A DNA stretch of 64,000 nucleotides, taken from NCBI GenBank assembly GCA_963556695.1, contig CAUWAG010000003.1, forward strand, positions 8,184,001-8,248,000, read 5' to 3'. The stretch comes from Anthostomella pinea (Eukaryota; Ascomycota; Sordariomycetes; Xylariales; Xylariaceae). Shown in pieces: positions 33,500-45,119 of the stretch. Under the pieces are notes generated by a model that ran no database searches, was not told the origin of the DNA, and saw only the letters and a program-made list of their open reading frames with translations. A program made the translations under genes and the position numbers. Numbering within the stretch: position 1 is the stretch's first letter; every line of letters starts with the position of its first letter.

Positions 33500-35061
33500 T
33501 CACCACAGCACCGTAGCATTGACGATCCTAGTCTCCTCCCAGCCGCCCTCGCCCTCGGCGTCACCCATCCGCAGCCTCAGCTCGCGGCGGTGCCAGGTGC
33601 GCACGAACCGGTGCGCCTCGGCGTCGTCGGTGAAGGCCACGATGAACCGCGGATAGCGTCTGTACCTGTCCTCGCGCTCCTTCTGCTCGGCGGCTTCCAC
33701 AGCGGCGCCCTCGTCGTCCACCTGCCGTCCGAACAGCTCCCAGCTGTGCGGATCCACGCCGGTGGGCAGGACGTCTGACTTTGGGTCCTGGTCGCGCAGC
33801 CGGAGTACGCTCTTGCCGAAGGGGATTATGCCGCGCTGGAGGTCCGTGACGCGCCACGGCAGGTTGCGGTCGCGGCCGTCGTCGCTGATGGCGCGGCGCA
33901 CCACGTCGGCGGCGACGCGGCCGCCCTCGACGCCCAGCAGGACGAGGGACCGCGAGCCGACCCGCCGCGCCAGCTGGTCTGCGAACGCGCCGCCCCGGTC
34001 TAGTTCCTCCACCATCGAGTGCGCGAGCCCGTAGTCGCCGAAGCCGCCGCCGTACATCTCGTTGTTGTCTGCGCTGCCGGGCGAGACGGCCTGCTCCCCT
34101 GCTGAAATCCGCAGGGCGAGGCGGTAGCGCTGTGAGGGCGGGACGAGCGTGAAGGACTTGAGTGTGGATAGGATGTCCTCGCCGCGATCAGTGCGCAGGC
34201 CTCGCGGAACTGGCTGTCGCTTTTCAGAGTGTTTCTTGTGGTGCGCGCCTGGGACGTGGCTCTTGCCCAGCTGCCAGAGTCGCTCCACCTCGTCACGGTA
34301 GTAGACGGCGGCTTCGGGACTGTCGAAGAGGATGAAGTAGTGGCCGAGGGGCTCGAGAGTGTCGGGGTCGCGGGCTTGGATGACTGTGGGTGGTTTCGTT
34401 AGTATAAAGAGGTGTTGTAGCTTACTTAGGGCCTGGGGGTAGGCAGGAGAGAGGGACAGAGAGAGAAGGAAGGACGGAAGGTAAGGTAGAGGTGTAGCTA
34501 GGATAGCTTTGGCTCACCTTTCAGAATACCGCTCACCCATCCCTCGACGTGCTTCCCCTTCGGACCCAGACGCAGGAAGTCGCTCTCGAGGAGGTGTTTG
34601 CTGGCGGCCGACAGGATCAGGATGGCCTTCGCGCGCAGGGCAGTAGTATCCCATTCCACCGCCCCCGCTGACTTGTTCTCCTCATTCTGCAGCCCTTCAA
34701 TGGGAAACCCGTCGTGCAAGGGTATGCGTTGCGGCTCCTCGAAGAGCTGCGATAGCCGGCTGCTAGTAGACGCGCCACCGGGCTGCTTGGCTTCCTCTGG
34801 GAACAACTGCTCGAACAATGACGGCTTGTCCTTCTTCTGATTCTTGTTCTCCTCGTTCTGCTTCTGCTGATCTGGGAGTCGCGGACTCTCCTCTGTGGCG
34901 GACGCCGGCGGCGAATGTGACTGTGACTGCGGTTGTTGCGACTGGGATTCGTCTTGCAGTCGGCTGCTGCTGCTACCGTGCAGCAGCGCTGTAGGTGGTG
35001 CTGAACGCCATGCTGCAGCTACCGATCGCGAGAGTGGCCGCTGGAGCTGTCGGAGGAGCAT
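33500..35061 (-). CDS. conserved fungal protein, putative mitochondrial
   Basis: Two exons, 35061-34518 and 34383-33500, with a 134 bp intron; 475 residues. Splicing restores HVEGWVSGILKVIQARDPDTLE without a phase error. I chose the ATG at 35061 because it begins MLLRQLQRPLSRSVAAAW, an Arg/Leu/Ala/Ser amphipathic stretch typical of mitochondrial presequences; an upstream in-frame alternative start at 35226 is less like one. After it comes a Gln/Ser/Glu-rich disordered region (about residues 25-105), then folded sequence including GHYFILFDSPEAAVYYRDEV, which resembles an RNA-binding-like strand-helix unit. Function unknown. Only about 400 bp separates it from the divergent AAA ATPase gene, so the two may share a promoter. 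Confidence 0.8.
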
Positions 35062-35456
35062 GAGGCGGCGAGGTGTGATGCTCGGCGCATTGCATGTGTT
35101 GTTGTGGAACTGCAGCTGGGACTTGAGAAAGTTCTCAGGGAAGCTCTTTCTGGCAGCAGTTGGCAGCTGCACAGTGTTTGAGGCAAACCCACGTATTTTT
35201 GGCGCAACATCGCACTGTCCGTTCACTCACACAATTCTCGCAACTTTCACATTTGGAATAAGCACTGGGATAAGCCGTCTCCCACTGGCGTGCTTATCCC
35301 GTCTCGACATATCGCACTGCCGGCCGTCAAAGTAGTCAATTCGCAAGCCGTGGCATACTCACCTACCCACCTGATTATTCCAGTGATTTTTTCACTGGAA
35401 TAGGCACGAACGACGTACTTATACCATTTTTTACATTTCGCCACTTTGAGACAGCC

Positions 35457-37646
35457 ATGAGGAACGAATTCAAAATCCGGCCGCAGACCCAAGATGCTGC
35501 GGCAGGTAGTAACAAAAACCCGAACCACAAGAACGCTGCGAAGGTCTTCATACATCCCTCGACCTTTGCTCAAGCTGGGTTCACTGCCGGTCACATATGC
35601 GTTCTCGAGGCTGATGGAGGTATTCGGCGAGATGCAGTGGCCTGGCCCCTGCCAGATAAGAACGTCGCCAACAACATAGCGTCGATAAGTCGTGTTCTCA
35701 AGGATACGGGTGGTTTAGAGTACAATCAGATGGTGCGACTATTCCCGGGAGAGGCAGTGCCAGAGGCCCAGGTCGTCGTTATGAGGGAAACAACGGGCCC
35801 TGGTGCTACACCTCTCATGGCCTCCGAACAAACTCGTTGGGAGCATCATCTCGCACATAAGCTTGGTACGTTTAGCCGCTCTGGTGGCTATAAACAGCTC
35901 TAATGGTATGCAGAGGTTGCCGAGTACATCTTGCCAGGGATCTATTTTGACGACATCGTTCTGGAGGGAGTGAGACGCTCTTATATTGTGGAATCCGTCA
36001 ACGGAGGGACCAAAGGCGTGGCAAAGTACACCCATGGGTGCACAACTATCGACTTCTTCGATAATGAGGCGAAAGAAGTCGGTGGCAAGCTCAGACTGGG
36101 CCATATCCCGGCTTTACAACCCCAAATGGATCAGCTGAACAACTTTCTCGATGACTACGACGTCGACTTTGACGGATACACTAGACCGCTGTTTTCCTGT
36201 GGTATAGTCATCTATGGAAGCCACGGCACCGGAAAGACCATGCTTCTGGACCGTATTGCTGCTACGAATTGGGGCAGAGTCGTCCGAATTGGCCGCAAAG
36301 AGAAGCCCGCAACAATACAAATCCATTTTAAGACCGCCCTTGAACAGCGGACACCGACTATAGTCTTGATTGACGACATCACAGAACTAATTGGGAAGGA
36401 CATCGCAAATCGGACCAGTTTCATTGACGCTATAGGAGATGGTCTGGACGCTTTAGCTAGCAGAGCCCGGGAACAGAATAGACGGCCTAATGTGTTCGTG
36501 GTTGCGACCTGCTTGGACTATCTGACCGACATCCCATACAATCTCCAGCGTGAAGGTCGATTCAAGACGCATATTGGCCTTCCCATTCCCGATGCGCAGG
36601 GACGGAAAGAGATTATTCGCTCCTTTGCACCCACGTTCCCCCCTGACTCCTTCGAACAATGGATATCGGACCTCGGTGATCGGACGCACGCCTATACAGG
36701 AGCAGATCTAGGTGATGTGCTCTGCAGCGCTACGCAAGCGTGGAAGAGAAGGGTGCCTCGTCGTTCGAAAGAGGAGCCTCTGCTATGGGAGGACGTACGA
36801 AAGGGCCTCCAGGAAGTCCGCCCTTCTGCCATGCATGACATTGATCTCAAGCCACCCACTATACGCTGGAGCGATATTGGTGGATACGAGGATGTCAAGG
36901 CAGCTCTCCAGGAAGTTCTCCAGCCTCGCAGGGACGCGCAGGAGAATCTGTCCGACCTAACGAAGGGTATACTCCTCTACGGCCCCCCAGGTTGCTCCAA
37001 GACTATGACAGCACAGGCTATGGCCACGGAATCCGGGTTCAATTTCTTCGCCGTCAAGGGAGGCGAGATGTTGAACATGTACGTCGGCGAAACAGAACGC
37101 TCGATACGCAACCTCTTCAAGAGAGCACGCGAGGCCAGCCCCAGCATCATATTCTTCGACGAGATCGACTCTATAGCAGGATCACGGTCTGGCTCCGGGG
37201 GTGCTACAAGCGGCGGAGGCGTCCAGGCCCTGACGACACTACTCAACGAAATGGACGGGTTCGAGCAGATAGGGGACGTGTTTGTCCTCGCAGCCACCAA
37301 CAAGCCAGACACGCTGGATCCGGCCCTGATACGACCCGGCAGATTCGACGAGCTCATATACGTGCCGCTGCCCGACCACAAGGCACGGGAGGCTATAATA
37401 GCAAACAAGGCGAAGAAACTGGCTTTCACGGGGGATATCGACGTCACGGAGCTGGCTAGACAGACGGAGGGCTATTCAGGGGCCGAAGTTGCGAGTATAT
37501 GCGGCAAGGCATTCAGGGGCATCAGACACGACGTGCGTGGTTCTGAAATGGATATACTGCAGGCTGCCATAAGGAGGACCCCGAAACGCGTGTCTAGGGA
37601 CCTTTTGGACCACTTTAGGGACTGGCATGAGAAATTCGCTCAATAG
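35457..37646 (+). CDS. AFG2: tandem AAA ATPase, Afg2/Drg1 type
   Basis: Type II AAA ATPase probably acting in cytoplasmic 60S ribosome maturation by releasing Rlp24, as yeast Afg2/Drg1 does. Exons 35457-35865 and 35914-37646 (48 bp intron) give 713 residues. The N domain begins with a double-psi-barrel-like segment (VFIHPSTFAQAGF). D1 has Walker A GSHGTGKT (238-245) and Walker B IVLIDDI. D2 has Walker A GPPGCSKT (493-500), the Cys-Ser form I associate with Afg2/SPATA5, Walker B IIFFDEID and an arginine-finger region (ALIRPGRFDE). D1 has Asp-Asp where the catalytic Asp-Glu would be, so hydrolysis there may be weak. It is a little shorter than yeast Afg2. Cdc48 is less likely given the D2 P-loop. 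Confidence 0.82.
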
Positions 37647-38097
37647 GAAAAATGATATAAGCACCGGTTTGGTAATTACACCGGAAAATTGCCCCGAATA
37701 ATCAGTAAATAGGTGATCATGCCGCAACTCGTTGTCGACTTGTTGCCGCACCCTCCGAATTTTCTACATTCTGCTGTACTATGGTTGCATCCACGATGGA
37801 AATCAGCTATCAGTACTAGGCGTCGGTTTTCAAACTACAACCTAAGTAAAGAAGCTGTTGTAGATTGGAGGCCTCTAAGTTGCGCGTATGAAGCTGTCAA
37901 GCGTATGGGTTGCAGCCCAGAGCCAAACAGATAGGGGTAGATGGTCAGCTCTGTCGTTCTCTGCCCCACCCCCTCTTCTTAGTGACATTTACATTGGGCC
38001 GAGGCTTCTGGGGAGCTCTGTTGAGTGTCATCGTTCATTTAACAGTAGCTTGATATGCTACCTCTTCTGTGCAGCGCCCGCCACGAATACTGTCAAA

Positions 38098-39096
38098 ATG
38101 GCCGAACACGTCTCCGTTTTGCGCACACCACCTGAATGCTTCGAAAACATGCCGGACTGGCCCTATCAGCCACATTACCTCCAACATGGAAACCTCCGCA
38201 TGGCTTACGTGGACGAGAGGAACGCAGGCAGTGGCAACTCTGGGGACGAAGAAGAAGTCTTCCTCTGCATCCACGGGCAACCAACCTGGTCTTACCTGTA
38301 CCGACGCATGATACCCGTCTTTCTCAACCACTCCACACAACCGGGCGCTCGTCCCGCCCGCCGTGTCATAGCACCGGACCTCTTCGGGTTCGGCCGCAGC
38401 GATAAACCTACAGACGAGAGTCAGTACACTTTCAGTTTCCACCACACCGCCCTGCTGCACCTCATCGAGACTCTCGACTTGTGCAATATCACATTAGTGG
38501 TGCAAGACTGGGGCGGGATTCTGGGCTTAACGCTCCCACTCGCCTTTCCGTGGCGTTTCAAACGGTTCATCGTCATGAACACTTCTTTGGCAACCGGCCT
38601 GCAGCCGCCTTCGAAAGGGTTTCTGGAATGGAGGGCGTACAGCAATCGCACGCCAGATATGAATATTGCCGCGCTGTTGAAACGGGGATGTCCACATCTA
38701 AGCCGGGCGGAAGCGGAGGCATATAATGCTCCGTTTCCCAACAAGGACTATAAGTCGGGCGTGCGACGTTTTCCCAATCTCCTCATCGTTGATCCAAGCA
38801 TGGACGGTGCCGAGGTGTCGCAGAAGAGTGTGGATATGTACTCCACGTCGGAGCAGTGGAAGGGAGAAGATGTCTTCATGGCTTGTGGGATGCGGGATAT
38901 GGTCCTTGGCAGTTCCGCCATGAAGAGTCTGTCGCGCATGTGGAGGAATGGGTGCCGCTACATGGAGGTCCAGGAAGCAGGGCATTTCGTCCAGTTATGG
39001 GGAGAGGAGATTGCGAGGAAAGCGATCGAGGTATTCGAGCGGAAGGAGGGTGTAGAGGGCGTCAGTACTGTCCAGCCGAGAGCCTCGCGGCTGTGA
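38098..39096 (+). CDS. haloalkane dehalogenase-like alpha/beta hydrolase
   Basis: Alpha/beta hydrolase that would attack a C-halogen or ester bond. Single exon, 333 residues from the ATG at 38098; the frame stays open upstream, but this ATG follows a short AAA leader and begins the conserved part. Seen: HGQPTW oxyanion motif (His59), a DLFGFGRSDKP loop, nucleophile elbow VQDWGG with Asp137 in place of Ser, and catalytic His296 in AGHFVQLWG. Asp as nucleophile places it with the haloalkane dehalogenases rather than esterases. Whether it really dehalogenates cannot be read from sequence. The upstream stretch 37647-38097 shows no other gene. Confidence 0.85.
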   Translation: MAEHVSVLRTPPECFENMPDWPYQPHYLQHGNLRMAYVDERNAGSGNSGDEEEVFLCIHGQPTWSYLYRRMIPVFLNHSTQPGARPARRVIAPDLFGFGRSDKPTDESQYTFSFHHTALLHLIETLDLCNITLVVQDWGGILGLTLPLAFPWRFKRFIVMNTSLATGLQPPSKGFLEWRAYSNRTPDMNIAALLKRGCPHLSRAEAEAYNAPFPNKDYKSGVRRFPNLLIVDPSMDGAEVSQKSVDMYSTSEQWKGEDVFMACGMRDMVLGSSAMKSLSRMWRNGCRYMEVQEAGHFVQLWGEEIARKAIEVFERKEGVEGVSTVQPRASRL

Positions 39097-40298
39097 TGAG
39101 GGTGGTCTAGACAGAAGAGGGTGGCGTTTTGGCCCGCCCATGCGTAGATGGGACTGTATACGGTCAAAAGCAACCGTTCCTGAAAAATGACTAGGTGTGG
39201 GCGGCTTTGGAGTCTTCGGCACCGGCTGCGAGTTGTTGCTTCCGCGACATGGCGGTCCCTGAAGAGTATGACTGCTGCAGCGTATGGGCCTGCGATCCTG
39301 CGCAGAGTATGGTGGCGGTCGTTGACATATGCCATGGAATAATTGGGCAAACGAGCCTCTGCTTACGAGGTGGTGTCGAAGATGAGCATCTACAGTAAGT
39401 AGGTCGCTACGCAGAGGGGTCTCTCCATTCGGAATCATACTGTCTGGATCTCCGTCCACGGATCCTGAAATCCCTCATTTCAATAGACGGAACCAGACAC
39501 CTGGGATGGAACTCTCGTCTTTGAGGAAGGTACCCTCGAAGCACCAGGCAGAATGGGGTTGGTAGATTGCTAACGACGGCTGTACCGTGTACCGAACCCA
39601 AAGCCAAGCATGACACGCCCTCCAAGCAAAGCGATAGGAAGACGCAGGTCTGCATGATTGAGGCAGAGGTTCGCGACTTGAAGGTGCGCTTATTACGCAT
39701 CGAAACACTTTGTCTCGGTTCTGGTTTTGCGTATGTCGATCTGGCTTCGACGTGGCTTGACTCGCTGTGACGGGTGGTGAGTCCGTCGCACGACATGCAG
39801 ACTGCCTATAAGCCCACCGTGGCCTCACTCCAGATTCTATTCCCAGCCACCAAGTACGTCAAGTAAACACCAGCACCGACAGAGAACCGAGACTCGGATA
39901 ACTACCAGACGAGAGAGTACGAGAACCACCAGCAAAAGATCATGGGCGCCGCAGAGTATGGCGCCGGAGAGGTTCCCGCCGGAGAGGTTGACTTGGCGGG
40001 ACAGCTGGGATTCGTCGTCGTTGCAGCGACGGTATTGGGGGCCGTTATTGCCACGCCGGGGGCATTAGTGGCCTCGGCGTCGGTCTCTTGCATTGCGCTC
40101 TATCTCCTGGCTAGAGAGCTCAACGACACTTGAGAGTCCAGGTTCCCTGAGAACAACGAGTGGTGTAGTATACCAAGACATAAATGAGTACCATTGGCAG
40201 GAAGAGAAGAAGGAGGAGGAGGAGGCGGAGGTTGCCGAGTACAAAAGACGGAGACCGTGATGTCTGACAGGAGGTCCTTAAGGGACGACGTCTCTCCA
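39097..40298. other. intergenic, no convincing gene
   Basis: A 63-codon frame at 39942-40133 could encode an Ala/Val-rich helix and has an ATG, but nothing else supports it. The other frames look random. Confidence 0.4.
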
Positions 40299-40697
40299 AG
40301 GAGCACAAACCTCAGTCTATCGGCAGGGTTTATATACCATAGTATTCACACAACTAGGTCGTCGATGCTTCTGTGATTCCCTTGATGCCGTCTGCGCGGC
40401 CGTCTGCCACCATTTATGCCGTTGCTAAAAAGTGGCAGTCGCGGGGCTTTTTAGCAGGTTCGATGCCTCGTTCCTGCCAAAGTATGTTGTGAATCAGCTG
40501 GACACCCAAACCAGATCCGTGTCCCGGGCCCGGCCCGCGCCGGAGGCACGCGGAATTCAGGAGATTCAGACATTCCAAAGGCAAAACTTGCCGCCGCTAT
40601 TGAGGGCGCTCCTTTGGCCCGAGGAAAGCTGCGGCAGGGGAGCACGAACTCAGTGTATCGGCAGGGTTTGTATGCTATAATATTCAAACAAGTAGCA
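40299..40697. repeat. diverged direct repeat pair (40299-40360 and 40636-40697)
   Basis: Both copies read GAGCAC then CTATCGGCAGGGTTT or GTATCGGCAGGGTTT, then a TATA-like run and TATTCA-ACAA, at about 80 percent identity over about 60 bp. They are 337 bp apart and lie next to the interrupted tRNA. They may be remnants of one mobile unit. Confidence 0.6.
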
Positions 40698-40827
40698 AGC
40701 ACATACTCGAGGCAATACCAAGCTGCACATGTCTTGTCTTACCAAGCGATGGACCAGAGACGTTGCGAGCAAAAAAAGGAAAAAGGAAAGAACCGTCTAG
40801 AAGAGCAGGCAACCAAAAATGAAATAA

Positions 40828-40955
40828 TGATTTCGCCCGGACTTGAACCGGAGACCTTCAGTGTGTTAGACTGACGTGATAACCCTGTGATTTGTTAGTA
40901 AGACTAGAAGACTGTCGTGATAAGGGGGATAAACGCACAACTACACCACGAAACC
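40828..40955 (-). tRNA. tRNA-Val(AAC) interrupted by 54 bp in the D-loop
   Basis: Minus strand. The outer parts form a normal 74-nt tRNA-Val: acceptor GGTTTCG pairs with CGAAATC (one G-T), the anticodon loop is CTAACAC (anticodon AAC), and the T-arm is CCGG-TTCAAGT-CCGG, with discriminator A at 40828. Between the first half of the D-loop (ending at 40938) and its second half (starting at 40883) lie 54 extra bases, 40884-40937. These contain a partial copy of the D-arm/anticodon region (TTATCACGACAGTCT against TTATCACGTCAGTCT). The insert is not at position 37/38, where nuclear tRNA introns sit, so splicing endonuclease should not remove it. I read it as a pseudogene from an internal duplication, though an unusual intron cannot be ruled out. 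Confidence 0.8.
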
Positions 40956-43900
40956 ATCTGATTTGATGGAGGGCCGTTTTTTTGAGCAATTATATACTAC
41001 GTGTGGGTGGCAGCTAGGGTTTGTCATGCAAGCTAATGGACTTGATACCCACTCCAGGGGGCCCCGGGCATCCGAGGCCCGATGCGGTGTGGAGTCTGGC
41101 CGAACTAGGTATGGACTGGTCCTTGTTCAAGACAAAGGGTGTGAACCTCCAAAGGCTGCCCGAGTCGGCCAGGGGATGGGGCAGCGAGCCGAACTTTCTT
41201 CAACGACAGCGGCGCTGCCGAATACACGTACGATCAAGATCCAGGGCAAGGACAGATGCGGCCAGCAGCTTAGAGACCGCTACAACCACTTCATAAACAT
41301 AGAGAAGTGCAATATCGGACTCTTCGTCGTCATCCCCATGTCCCCGGGTCCCTCTTTGCTAGTGAACTTCCATAGAGGCTATCAGCATACCAGTATACAA
41401 CTTCAACGGTATGCGTAGCGCCCTGGGTCCGCACGAACTGCTTTTCGGGGAAGGAGACCAGACCAGCACAAGCTAAGTATTCTCACAGCAGTGCTCTAGG
41501 CTGGACTCACTTTGGATACGACGACTACGGTACCATAGATCAAGATCGATATGGTTCACACCCCAAAAATGAAGAGATAGTGATCTCATTGTGGGACGAA
41601 GGCCAACAAACCTACAAGAGGAGGGAGTTGCAGTAGGCAGTAGATGACACTGACTGGCAACGCGTGTTCCGTAATAGCTCTCGGGCATCAAGACCGGAAG
41701 TCCTCTATTTGAATTCCCCAGAAGCTTCAATTGTCGACAAATTGCGAGGTTTGGCCAGGGCACCTCATGTCTAAGCACCACGATGAACAGGCTGGCTCAG
41801 TACACTTGAGCAACCGACCATTTGGTGACGGCCCGGCCAGTCGCTGGACCAAATCACAGAGGTCAGTGCCGTGCAGAAAGGGATATCAATGGATGCCAGC
41901 ATGTTCTGCAATGATAGGCTCATGTTCTGTTGCCAACCGTCAACGGACCAGGAATTTCAACGTGGTTTCTTTGTGCTCGATGATTATCTGGGCAACTCGG
42001 GTATTGCTAGGATCGCCCACATCATGAGTGAGAGTGCTCTCGGCTGAGAAAGTAAGCATCTTCAGAAGATGGCGGCGCATGGGATATTTGCTCGTCCCGG
42101 TACTTCTGCTCGTCCCTAACAGTATTATGGGGGGTTGCACAGCATAGACACGTATCCTGTAGATGCTCAGCACGAGCGGTAGTGCACTTGGCACCAATGA
42201 AGACCGCTTGGTTATCAGCCAACGGGCGACACAGCCGAATCATCAGATGTTTGAGGCGCGCATGAGCAGGTTCTCCAAGACGGATGTTTGCAGATTCAAT
42301 AAGTCGCGACCAATCTCAAGATGCTACGCGTTCAATCTGGGTCGCTGTCGGGCGACAGCAAGTGCCACTGCTTTATCATATGTCGCGCGTATATGCTGTG
42401 TCTCCCAGGCTGCATGATAGGCGGGTTTGAGGCAATGACGACAGCAGGGCGGAAGTGTCAATATGGGCACGGTGCATCTTCCTGAGGTTATCCTTCTTGA
42501 TAAAGGCGTTGATACTCGGCGCTGGCGGAATCTGTGTTCTTCTCCAATCGCTACTAGAGGATCGTGAAGAGCAACATGCAAGGCCCTGCCTCTTCCACAT
42601 GGTTTAACGAACGACGTGCGGATGATGGAAATCGACCAAGTCAGCGAAAGCAAAGCCAACACCGGCTCGGGGGTCCAGCTGACATGCGCCGTACAGACAC
42701 CACCGCGACGCCTGTTGGCTCTGCTCTGTGCCACGCATCAGACTGGCTTGTCCCTAGGGAACTCAATATCGTGAGAGGCCGATTGCGACTGGGCCAAAGA
42801 TGTCACGAGGGTCTCATGAGGGATCAATCGCCCTCAGCACAGCATGATGGCGCTACCTAGCTTGTCTAGCCAGCCGGCTGCTTGCCCAACTCAACAATGA
42901 GGAACAGACAGATGCCCAGAAGACCAAGACAGCCACTCAGCGTCGACGCTCTCATGCTATTCCAGGGGCTGCGAGCGCCGAGGGATTCAGGTAGGATCCA
43001 GAGTGCCAGGATGCCAACCTGCACTTCCTCCTTCTTACTTGGGTGGCCCAGAACTCCAGCATTGGATGAAAGGAGGCATTCGCTTATTTATTATTAGGAA
43101 GGGGGCTGATGATCCCAGGACAATCGACGCTCCAGGCGGATGCGATGGCGCAGGGGATATTACTGATGATAATCCGGCAATCCCAATATGTGACATTTAT
43201 CAACGCCCAAGTGATCGCCAATGGGTACAGGGAATAAGCTGACATCCATATGTTGCCAAGTTGCCAATGCCGGACAAGACTGGAGAAAGACGGTTAGATG
43301 CTCGGAAGCAGCCGTGGTCAGGTGGACCAGCTATGGTCAAAATCTGGGGAGCTGGTTGGCCTCTGTTTCCCGATGACAGGTGGTGACAGGAGGATGCTGG
43401 CAGAAAGAAGGGCTGGAGAAGGATGATGGCTGTTGGCTGCGGGAATGTTGGATGTTGGTGTGGGGACACGGTCAAGAGGGAAGCACGACGAAACTCAAAC
43501 CGCCACGAGTCCCGCAACTAAAGAATCCTTGTCCACGACCCCCCAAATTGCGGTCAAGCAGTCGAGTGTGTCTCTGTCTGCCGGTGACATCATTGTCTCG
43601 GGCCAAAAATGGGACTGCTCTTTTCGGACCCCTGATCCAGTCCGTCGAATGGCACCTGCAGTGATGATGGCATTCTCCTCTGGCCACGCACATCACACCT
43701 CCTGACCTCATGTTTGCTCGGTGGCTGATGGGCTATGGCTGCTTCCGCTGTCATATCCCGCAGTGCCCGTCTACCCGCCCCCCTGGCTCCATCCATCACG
43801 ATCCCTAATCCCCCTTATTCCCACTGCATACTTTAAGCATGAGACCCCCAAACCCACACCGTCGGCAGTCCATCCTTCGGTCTGTTCCCCGACTTTGCAG

Positions 43901-44104
43901 TTGACAACTTGACACTTCGATTCCGACTTTAACCTCAACCCCCGTCAACTCACCTCGCCTCAACCATTAATACCAACACACAAACACCACTACTTCCAAC
44001 AACCCGTCATCAGAATACGAGCAAGTCCCATCGGCATCGCGGTCATTCCCGCCACCAACTCGCTCATCCCACCAATCACACATACCACACCAAACCGCCC
44101 CAAG
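40956..44104. other. 3.1 kb with no recognisable gene
   Basis: Many frames of 70-150 codons on both strands, none with a domain. Some short pieces look protein-like (for instance near 41500-41640) but I cannot assign them. The last 400 bp is C-rich and is probably the promoter and 5' UTR of the next gene. Confidence 0.45.
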
Positions 44105-44683
44105 ATGCCTCTCTCGCCACCCGACCCGCGCAAGTACCTGCCATCGAGGGCGCACCCCGACCACCGCAGCCAGCGCAAGGAGCTCGAGAAGAAGCACCCG
44201 TTCGGCTACACCGAGCCCATCCTACTCGGCCTGCTCGGGCTGGGCCTGGCCTGGAACATCGAGCACCAGGTCAAGCACCACGAGGAGCGCAAGGACAAGG
44301 AAGAAGAAGAACGCCTGAAGCGCGAGGACCGCGAACGGCGGCGGAGGGAGAAACAGCGCGGCGGAGGTGGAGGAGGTGGTGGTGGATCGTCGTCGCGGCG
44401 CGGGGATAGCGTGGGAGGCGGCAGCAGCGAGATGCGGAGCGATACTCGTGATCGTGATCGTGCTGGCAGCAGCGCCCGCGGCGGATCGGGGTCGAGGGAT
44501 GACGCGCGCGAGTTCCGCAGCTCGAGACACCAGTCGGTGGGCGGCCAGCGGTCCGATCTGCGATATGTTGAGAGACAACAACCCCCGCCCCCGCGGCGCG
44601 AGGAGCGCCATGTGGACGACCGCTACGAGGACCGGTACGACGACCGCGTCCCTCTCGGCAGGGGCCGTCGCGACTCCTGGTGA
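44105..44683 (+). CDS. conserved fungal single-TM protein with charged tail
   Basis: Single-exon 192-codon gene. Order: an N-terminal segment with SPPDPRKYLPSRAHPDHRSQ; one hydrophobic helix at about residues 37-53 (PILLGLLGLGLAWNIEHQ); a Lys/Glu/Arg-rich, probably coiled-coil stretch (about 55-82); a polyglycine run; then a disordered Ser/Arg/Asp-rich tail ending in GRGRRDSW. Tail-anchored-like proteins of this layout occur across filamentous ascomycetes and are uncharacterised. Function unknown. The long C-rich leader upstream and the codon pattern support it being real. Confidence 0.7.
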   Translation: MPLSPPDPRKYLPSRAHPDHRSQRKELEKKHPFGYTEPILLGLLGLGLAWNIEHQVKHHEERKDKEEEERLKREDRERRRREKQRGGGGGGGGGSSSRRGDSVGGGSSEMRSDTRDRDRAGSSARGGSGSRDDAREFRSSRHQSVGGQRSDLRYVERQQPPPPRREERHVDDRYEDRYDDRVPLGRGRRDSW

Positions 44684-45119
44684 TGTGGACTTGGCATCGT
44701 CAGTCTCTTTTTTCAGCGGCGTTTGTTTGGACAGGAGCGACAGCGGAATCATACAAGAACAGCGTGCGAGGCGTACAGCGGACAGTACTCAACAGCGTTA
44801 TATCTTACATTACAGTCGCACGGCGCAATGGTTTCTCGGCGGCTACTCGAAGGACTACTTTCATCAAACATCGGGGCAGACAACAAGCATAAATTCAAAG
44901 AAACGAAAGATGTTTTGATGTTCACGAGATATGAAGGGTGTCGGTGTTTGGATCGAATATTCAGGGATTCAGCTGTATCATATATCCACAGTTCACAGGC
45001 TTTATTCACATGGCTGCCACCGTAAACATCTAAACCTATGTACAAACTCCAAGTCTTCAACCCCCGGTTTCGTGATCCGCGTGTATCTCATGATTCCTCC
45101 TTTCCTGTATGTGTCCAAA

